A stretch of DNA of 64,000 nt from Sandaracinus amylolyticus. GTDB taxonomy: Bacteria; Myxococcota_A; Polyangia; Polyangiales; Sandaracinaceae. Shown piece after piece: positions 55,785-64,000 of the stretch. The position numbers and the translations under genes are program-made. Within the stretch, counting starts at the first letter, position 1; every line of letters begins with the position of its first letter. Where the stretch lies: contig NZ_CP011125.1 of assembly GCF_000737325.1 (NCBI RefSeq), forward strand, positions 434,001-498,000, written 5' to 3'. A model generated the notes under the pieces. It was not told where the DNA came from, searched no databases, and saw only the letters and a program-made list of their open reading frames with translations.

Positions 55785-56276
55785 ATGAAGAACGCAGCAT
55801 TCCGGCTGGTGCGCGGGATCGGAATTGCGATCCACAACGCGACCAACCCCAACAAGGAAGAGTGGGACGCCTATCTCGCGATGTCGGACGCCACCTTGCG
55901 GGCGGGCGGCGATCTGTCCCGCTTCAAGCAGCTCGTCTTCACCGACGGCGGTGGCCCCAACGCGGCGCAGCGCAAGGCGGCGCTCGATCTCGGGAGGCCG
56001 TTCGGGAGCTGGAGCGACGTCAAAGTCGCGGTCGTCTCGAGCAGCATGGGCGTGCGGGGCATCGTGACGGCGTTCAACTGGTTGGGTGCCTCGCTGCGCT
56101 CGTTCTCGCCGAGCCAGCTCGACGACGCGTTCGCGTACCTCGGCGTGTCCCCCGACGCCGCGCTCGCGATCTGCGATGCCGTGGACGCGCTGAGCGCGAG
56201 CGTGAGCGGGACGGTCCGCAGCACTGCGGGCGTCTCCGACTCCAAGCGCGAGCTCGCCAGGCGCGCCGCGCGCTGA
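55785..56276 (+). CDS. Hypothetical protein, possibly myxobacterial-specific
   Basis: A 163-residue soluble protein from ATG 55785 (MKNAAFRLVRGIGIAIHNAT). It has an alternating fold: GDLSRFKQLVFTDGGGPNAAQ, VKVAVVSSSMGVRGIVTAFNWLG, then a helical tail (PDAALAICDAVDALSASVSG). The arrangement vaguely recalls STAS-like domains, but no family signature is certain. It is followed by a strong hairpin terminator. No operon partner. Confidence 0.6.
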   Translation: MKNAAFRLVRGIGIAIHNATNPNKEEWDAYLAMSDATLRAGGDLSRFKQLVFTDGGGPNAAQRKAALDLGRPFGSWSDVKVAVVSSSMGVRGIVTAFNWLGASLRSFSPSQLDDAFAYLGVSPDAALAICDAVDALSASVSGTVRSTAGVSDSKRELARRAAR

Positions 56277-56307
56277 CGCGCTCGGGCAATCTGCGCCCAG
56301 AAAAGCC

Positions 56308-56342
56308 GAATCCCGGGTGACCTTTGCGGTCACCCGGGATTC
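56308..56342. terminator. Strong hairpin terminator, probably bidirectional
   Basis: GAATCCCGGGTGACC pairs perfectly over 15 bases with GGTCACCCGGGATTC around a TTTGC loop. On the minus strand it is followed by GGCTTTTC, giving a U-rich end just after tRNA-Leu. On the plus strand it sits 31 bases after the 163-aa gene. Confidence 0.85.
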
Positions 56343-56350
56343 ATTCCGTC

Positions 56351-56434
56351 TGCGGAAGATAGGACTTGAACCTACACACCCTTGCGGGTACTGGAACCTG
56401 AATCCAGCGCGTCTGCCAATTCCGCCACTTCCGC
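56351..56434 (-). tRNA. tRNA-Leu (anticodon CAG)
   Basis: The minus strand folds as a class II tRNA. Acceptor arm GCGGAAG/CTTCCGC with discriminator A; anticodon stem CTGGA/TCCAG around loop TTCAGGT (anticodon CAG); a variable arm (TACCCGCAAGGGTG); and T arm TAGGTTCAAGTCCTA. The 3' CCA is not encoded and must be added. Confidence 0.95.
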
Positions 56435-56446
56435 GTGGGGTCGCAA

Positions 56447-56475
56447 GGGGTACGGCAATGGCGCTCGGCTGTCAA
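56447..56475 (-). promoter_or_regulatory. Promoter of tRNA-Leu
   Basis: On the minus strand a perfect TTGACA lies 17 bases before TACCCC, placing the start of transcription a few bases ahead of the mature tRNA. The -35 and spacer are ideal; the -10 is GC-rich, as often in this kind of genome. Confidence 0.6.
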
Positions 56476-56622
56476 GCGCGCGTCCCCGGGGTCCGCAATC
56501 GTTTCGTACCCCGCATCCGATGCAGGGTCGCGTTCGCCCGCCGTTCTGTGATTCTCGCGTGATCTCCGCGCGTTCCCGCGCGGATCAGGCGAGGAACACA
56601 GCTTGCAGTCGCGACCGCCGCC

Positions 56623-57231
56623 GTGCGTCCGTCCACGCCCCGACGAAGGACTCCCACCCGCTCGCGCGCCGGGTTCACCCTGCTCGAGCTCATGGTGATC
56701 GTCGTCCTGATCATGATCACCGCGGCGCTGGCGGCGCCCGGGCTGATGCGCTCGATGGCCGTCAGCCGCGCCCAGCGCGCGACCCACGACGCCTCCCGTC
56801 TCGCGCGACAGGCCCGCTCCGACTCCCTCTCCTACGGGCGCGCGTACCTGATGATCCACACCGCGGGCACGAGCTCGCGCGGCCGGCTCGAGCTCTGGCG
56901 CGGTCTCACCGACACGTGCCGCAGCAACGACTGGAACGCGATCGTCGTCACCGGCGGATGCTCCGCCAATCCGCGCGCCGTCGACTGCGTCGACGCCGTC
57001 GACTTCTCCGACTACGCGAGCGCCGGCCACACCGTGCAGATCACCGCGCCGGAGTCGGCGACGCGGGTCTGCTTCGAGCCCGACGACGAGATCTGGGTCG
57101 CGAACGGCGCCGGGACCTTCTCGCGCCCCGCACAGGCGCTCCGCTTCCCGATCCAGCGGCTCGAAGGCTCGACCGCGCTCGAGCAGCGCGGCCTCTTCGT
57201 CCCGATCTCGGGCGCTCCGAGGGTGTTCTGA
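56623..57231 (+). CDS. GspH/FimT-like type IV minor pilin
   Basis: A 202-residue prepilin from a GTG. The type III leader is RSRAGFTLLELMVIVVLIMI: cleavage by prepilin peptidase before Phe, with Glu at position 5 of the mature protein, followed by a hydrophobic helix. The C-terminal domain has paired Cys (DTCRSNDWNA, GGCSANPRAVDC) and LRFPIQRLEGS. This is the FimT/GspH pseudopilin layout. It is first of five pilus genes; its stop overlaps the next start (TGATG). It probably primes pilus assembly at the inner membrane. Confidence 0.85.
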   Translation: MRPSTPRRRTPTRSRAGFTLLELMVIVVLIMITAALAAPGLMRSMAVSRAQRATHDASRLARQARSDSLSYGRAYLMIHTAGTSSRGRLELWRGLTDTCRSNDWNAIVVTGGCSANPRAVDCVDAVDFSDYASAGHTVQITAPESATRVCFEPDDEIWVANGAGTFSRPAQALRFPIQRLEGSTALEQRGLFVPISGAPRVF

Positions 57232-57857
57232 TGACGTCGATGCGACATCGCGCGACGCGCCGCGCACGCCGCGCCGGCTACACGCTGATCGAAGTGATGA
57301 TGGCGCTCGGCGTGCTCACCGCGGGCGCGGTCGGCGTGCTCGGGCTCCAGCAGGCGGTCATGCGCGGCAACCTCGAGGCGCGCCAGATCGCGACCGCGAC
57401 GCACATCGCGAGCACGTGGATCGAGCGCCTGCAGCGCGACGCGATCGGCTGGTCGCGCGGCGGACCCGGCGTCGTGTTCTCGGCGACCGATCTCGTCCAC
57501 ACGCGCTACCTCAACCGCGTCCCCGCGGTGGGCGACGCGCCCGTGTGGTTCGAGCCCGTGATGGCCGCGCCGGCGACCGAGCGCGCGACCTTCGATCACT
57601 TCGGGCGCGAGACCGCGGTCGCCGCGGACATGCGCTTCTGCACCAACGTGCGCCTGCAGTGGGTCTACGAGGGCGACGCGATGCGTGCCGACGTGCGCGT
57701 CTGGTGGCCGCGCCGCACCGCGTCCGCGCAGACCGCCGCGCTCCAGGGATGCAGCGCGCCGGACCTCCAGACGCTGGGCACGCGCACCCGCGACGTCGGG
57801 TTCGTCTACGCGTCGACGGTCATCCGCTGGACGCCGGTCCCCGGAGCGGCGCGATGA
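57231..57857 (+). CDS. pilV: PilV-like type IV minor pilin
   Basis: A 208-residue prepilin with leader RRAGYTLIEVMMALGVLTAG, cleaved before Tyr, Glu5 present. The conserved second segment GLQQAVMRGNLEARQIATATHIASTWIERLQRD is the hallmark of PilV members. Its start and stop overlap the FimT-like and PilW-like genes by a few bases (TGATG, GATGA), which indicates coupled translation. Minor pilins of this type sit at the pilus tip complex. Assigned by sequence and gene order. Confidence 0.85.
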   Translation: MTSMRHRATRRARRAGYTLIEVMMALGVLTAGAVGVLGLQQAVMRGNLEARQIATATHIASTWIERLQRDAIGWSRGGPGVVFSATDLVHTRYLNRVPAVGDAPVWFEPVMAAPATERATFDHFGRETAVAADMRFCTNVRLQWVYEGDAMRADVRVWWPRRTASAQTAALQGCSAPDLQTLGTRTRDVGFVYASTVIRWTPVPGAAR

Positions 57858-59035
57858 GGCGTCGTCGTCCTTCGTCGCGCCGCGCGGGCTTCACGCTCGT
57901 CGAGATGATGGTCGCGATGACCATCGGCGCGCTGGTGATCGCGAGCGTGTACACGCTCGGCGGCTCGGCCGCGCGCGACTTCCAGGAGCAGCAGCGCGTC
58001 ACCCAGCTCCAGCTCTCGACGCGCCTCGCGCTCGATCGCGTGCGCCGCGACGTCGAGCGCGCAGGCCTGCACGGCACGCCGGACTCGATGGTCGAGCGCA
58101 CCTGCGTGACGCCGGCGCGGCGTGTCCGCGCGGTGCAGCTGGTCAACGAGGACGGCGGCTCGCGCGCAGCGATCAACGCGCACCAGGCGGGCGCCGCGAA
58201 CACCACCACGCAGGCCGATCTGCTCCGGCTCGTCGGCAACTTCGCGACGAGCGACGCGTACCTCGTGCGCAGCTTCGACTCGAGCGGCGGCACCGCGTTC
58301 CTGCAGACGAGCTGGCAGGGCTTCCGCCGCAGCTTCGCCGCGGACTCGACCGGCACGACGATCGATCCGACGATCTTCCAGGACGTGTTCCGCGCCGGCC
58401 GGATGCTGCACATCCAGACCGTCCAGGGGAACCACTTCTTCGTGCGCGTGGCGAGCGCGACGGTCTCCGGCAACAGCGCGAGCGTCTCGTTCACTCCGGC
58501 GCTCGGGGTCGGCGGCACCTGCGTGGTGGGCCTCGGCGAGGGCGCGCTGCTCGCGCCGCTCTCCGAGGTCGAGTACGCGCTGCAGGCGAACGCCGAGGAC
58601 CTCCCCACCGCGACGAGCAGCTCCGGCGCCGACGTCACCGGACCCAACGTCTCGCTGGTGCGTCGCGAGCGCGACATGGTGACCAACGCGATCACCGAGA
58701 CGCGCACCGTGCTCGAGTGGGCGATGCACTTCGACGTCGACGCGATCTTCGACGACACCGCGGTCGGCAGCGCGCCCGACGCGCGCCTCGCGACGCTGTA
58801 CGGCGACGAGCTCGCGGAGACGAACATGGCTGCGCGCGCCTCGCGCGTTCGCGCCCTCGTCGTCACCATCGGCGCGCGCTCGCGCGATCAGGACCCGAAT
58901 TTCCCGTGGGCTGCGCCCGTCCCGGGCGCCCCGCCCGTTCGGTTCCGCGTGTTCTCGGATCGCGTCGGCGCTGCGCGCGTGCGCACCGCCACCGCCGAGA
59001 TCGGCCTGCCCAACCTGATCCAGCGAGGGCTCTGA
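57854..59035 (+). CDS. pilW: PilW-like type IV minor pilin
   Basis: A 393-residue prepilin with leader RRAGFTLVEMMVAMTIGALV and Glu5. The helix QQRVTQLQLSTRLALDRVRRDVERAGL matches PilW, which is the largest of the minor pilins. A long beta-rich domain follows with one Cys pair (ERTCVTP and GGTCVVG). It is in the correct PilV-PilW-PilX-PilY1 order. It should join the tip complex with PilV, PilX and PilY1. Confidence 0.85.
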   Translation: MRRRRPSSRRAGFTLVEMMVAMTIGALVIASVYTLGGSAARDFQEQQRVTQLQLSTRLALDRVRRDVERAGLHGTPDSMVERTCVTPARRVRAVQLVNEDGGSRAAINAHQAGAANTTTQADLLRLVGNFATSDAYLVRSFDSSGGTAFLQTSWQGFRRSFAADSTGTTIDPTIFQDVFRAGRMLHIQTVQGNHFFVRVASATVSGNSASVSFTPALGVGGTCVVGLGEGALLAPLSEVEYALQANAEDLPTATSSSGADVTGPNVSLVRRERDMVTNAITETRTVLEWAMHFDVDAIFDDTAVGSAPDARLATLYGDELAETNMAARASRVRALVVTIGARSRDQDPNFPWAAPVPGAPPVRFRVFSDRVGAARVRTATAEIGLPNLIQRGL

Positions 59036-59038
59036 GCG

Positions 59039-59743
59039 ATGACCACGCGGAAGAAGAAGCGCGCGTTGTTGGGTGCTTCGCGGACGAAGCGCCGCGACGG
59101 TGCCGCGATGCTCGTCGTGATGGCGCTGCTGCTCATCGTCACCGCGACCGCGACGCTCGCGATCCACTCGACGAGCGTCGAGCTGCGCGGCACCGGCAAC
59201 GCGCGCCAGCGCATGCAGACGCGCTACGTCGCCGAGGGCGCGCTCGTGAGCGCGATGACGATGATCGAGCAGTCCGGTCCCGAGCCGCTCAGCCTCTCGC
59301 TCGAGCGCTCGCAGACCCGCACCGGCAGCACGCGCCGCCTGGCGCCCGAGGAGCCGGTCATGGACCCGATGGTCGGCAACCATCGCATCGAGATGACCGA
59401 GCTCGTCGCGCCCTACGTCGCGAACGAGCCGATCGCGAGCGACTCGCTCGGTCATGGGCTCGGCTACGTGCCGAACTTCGTCGTCGACGTGAACGACAGC
59501 TATCGCTTCACCGGGATCATCGCGGGGCATCGCTCCGACGGAATGGGCACGCTCGAGTACGTCGCCGCGACGTACACCGCGCGCGGCCGCACCCAGCTGC
59601 CGGGGCGCGTCGACGCGTACTCGCCGGGCGCGGGCGTCGGCACGAGCGCGCCGGACGAGAGGAACTGGACCGTCCGTGGTCATCACGAGTCGGCCATGAA
59701 TTCGCGCGCGATCGGGATCAGCGGCCCGACGCGCCGCCGCTGA
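59039..59743 (+). CDS. pilX: PilX-like type IV pilus assembly protein
   Basis: A 234-residue protein with a basic N-terminus and one transmembrane helix (RRDGAAMLVVMALLLIVTATATLAI), the PilX N-terminal form, where the Gly-Ala cleavage site and Glu5 are replaced by a more hydrophobic run. The segment VELRGTGNARQRMQTRYVAEGALVSAMTMIE corresponds to the PilX N domain. Three bases separate it from the PilW-like gene and 20 from PilY1. PilX is part of the tip priming complex. Confidence 0.75.
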   Translation: MTTRKKKRALLGASRTKRRDGAAMLVVMALLLIVTATATLAIHSTSVELRGTGNARQRMQTRYVAEGALVSAMTMIEQSGPEPLSLSLERSQTRTGSTRRLAPEEPVMDPMVGNHRIEMTELVAPYVANEPIASDSLGHGLGYVPNFVVDVNDSYRFTGIIAGHRSDGMGTLEYVAATYTARGRTQLPGRVDAYSPGAGVGTSAPDERNWTVRGHHESAMNSRAIGISGPTRRR

Positions 59744-59763
59744 ACGGGCGCAGGAGGGTGGGC

Positions 59764-63198
<3,435 letters not shown>

Positions 63199-63269
63199 TC
63201 TGCTGAAGAGACGACGCGCGCTCGTCCTCGGAAACTCTCCGGCTCTCGTCGCTGCGTATACTCGCGGTC

Positions 63270-63800
63270 GTGCACGTGACGAGAGCGGCGCTCGGGATCG
63301 TGATCGGGCTCGTGGTGATCGGGTGCGGTGACGAGCCCGATGCGCCGGTGGTCTCCGAGGAGGTCGCGCCCGCGCCGGTGGTGCCGCGTCCCGAGCCGCG
63401 CCCCGCGCCCGAGCCGATCTACGGAGCGGACGGGGAGCTGCTCGAGTCGGACGAGGTCGTCGCGGGGCTGCGGCTGCCGCGCGGGCTCCGGCCGCTGAGC
63501 TCGCGCGAGCGACGCCACGTGTACGGCAGCGACGTGCCGCTCGCGAAGGTGCAGCGCTACTTCGGGCCGCGGCTCGTGACCGGTCAGGTCGACGCGCGCC
63601 CGAGCGGCCGCGCGACCTACGTCGACGCGGTGCCGCGCGACGTGCGCGGCGGCGAGGTGCGCCTCGACGTGACGATCGAGCCGGCGTCGGGCATGGCGAC
63701 GCGGGTGGAGATCGTCGAGCGCGCGCCCGCGCCGCTCAGCGCGCCGCCCGAAGAAGAGACGCTGCGCGAGGCCCGTGAGGCCTGGCGACAGGCGGACTGA
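63270..63800 (+). CDS. Small lipoprotein of unknown function
   Basis: A 176-residue lipoprotein from a GTG; lipobox GLVVIGC. A Pro-rich linker (APAPVVPRPEPRPAPEPIYG) precedes a globular part with LPRGLRPLSSRERRHVYGSDVPLAKVQRYFGPRLVTG and a strand-rich end (VRLDVTIEPASGMATRVEIVE). I recognise no family, although the layout suggests an envelope-bound domain on a flexible stalk. It follows PilY1 by 71 bases. A link to the pilus operon is unproven. Confidence 0.7.
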   Translation: MHVTRAALGIVIGLVVIGCGDEPDAPVVSEEVAPAPVVPRPEPRPAPEPIYGADGELLESDEVVAGLRLPRGLRPLSSRERRHVYGSDVPLAKVQRYFGPRLVTGQVDARPSGRATYVDAVPRDVRGGEVRLDVTIEPASGMATRVEIVERAPAPLSAPPEEETLREAREAWRQAD

Positions 63801-63842
63801 ATCCACCTCGCGCAGGTCGCGCGCGGGCTCGCGCGGGGCCCC

Positions 63843-63956
63843 GCACCTCCGCGCGCCGGTGGGCGGACGAGCGCGCGCGCGTCGCGCGACGTGCTCGCGC
63901 CGGGCGCTGCACCTCCGCGCGCCGATGGACGGACCAGCGTGCGCTCGTCGCCCGAC
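63843..63956 (+). repeat. Imperfect 48-base direct repeat, two copies
   Basis: Copies at 63843-63890 and 63909-63956 both begin GCACCTCCGCGCGCCG, continue TGGGCGGACGAGCG or TGGACGGACCAGCG, and end near CGTCGC-CGAC, with an 18-base spacer. It lies after the last gene of the window; only two copies are visible before the edge. Confidence 0.55.
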
Positions 63957-64000
63957 CACCACGCGCTGGTGGAGCGACGAGCGGGTCGGTGGTCTGCAGA

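Overview
The window is about 70% GC or higher with strong G/C third-position bias. It carries lipoproteins with long Cys-rich, MopE-type and RCC1-type repeats, and a eukaryote-like Ser/Thr kinase. This fits a large-genome myxobacterium, most like the Polyangia/Sandaracinaceae. That placement is inferred from style, not from a marker gene. In such DNA most long open frames are shadows, so genes were chosen by protein motifs, start context and neighbour spacing.

Positions 1-26585 hold the most unusual content: a locus of radical SAM proteins. Eight proteins carry at least ten intact CX3CX2C iron-sulphur motifs, and several are tandem or half-degenerate double barrels. Around them are a DegT aminotransferase fused to a methyltransferase, a radical SAM-methyltransferase fusion, a HExxH protein of the peptide beta-hydroxylase type, two DUF483 modules (one alone, one inside a radical SAM protein), two polytopic membrane proteins and two small proteins (95 and 96 aa). 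Start/stop overlaps tie the genes into short operons on both strands. Most of the radical SAM proteins share a CX2CX5CxG motif, and five share a closing Tyr...(H)G...(E)LRP-type tail. The layout suggests a natural-product or protein-modification pathway, possibly RiPP-like, but no classical precursor, protease or ABC exporter is visible.

Positions 26661-38396 form a copper-handling region. A three-gene unit (His-rich lipoprotein, TolC-like outer membrane factor, Tat-exported multicopper oxidase) occurs twice. Between the copies lie a Cys-rich cytochrome-like lipoprotein and a minus-strand set: YXWGXW lipoprotein, CopA-type P1B ATPase and cupredoxin. A CopZ-like chaperone ends the second copy. 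A GTAATG-type element recurs upstream of several of these genes.

Positions 38467-41022 carry small accessory genes (SnoaL-like, AraC-type regulator, PEBP/YbhB, HPP membrane protein). Positions 41550-53842 carry a 7TM sensor kinase, a large MopE/RCC1 lipoprotein, and an operon-like set of a 780-aa lipoprotein, a metzincin-type metalloprotease lipoprotein and a beta-barrel protein.

Positions 54349-56434 hold a single-base-frameshifted purU, a small unknown gene and tRNA-Leu(CAG) with a recognisable promoter and terminator. Positions 56623-63198 are a minor-pilin operon (FimT/GspH, PilV, PilW, PilX, PilY1) of the type IV pilus. A small lipoprotein and an imperfect 48-base direct repeat close the window.
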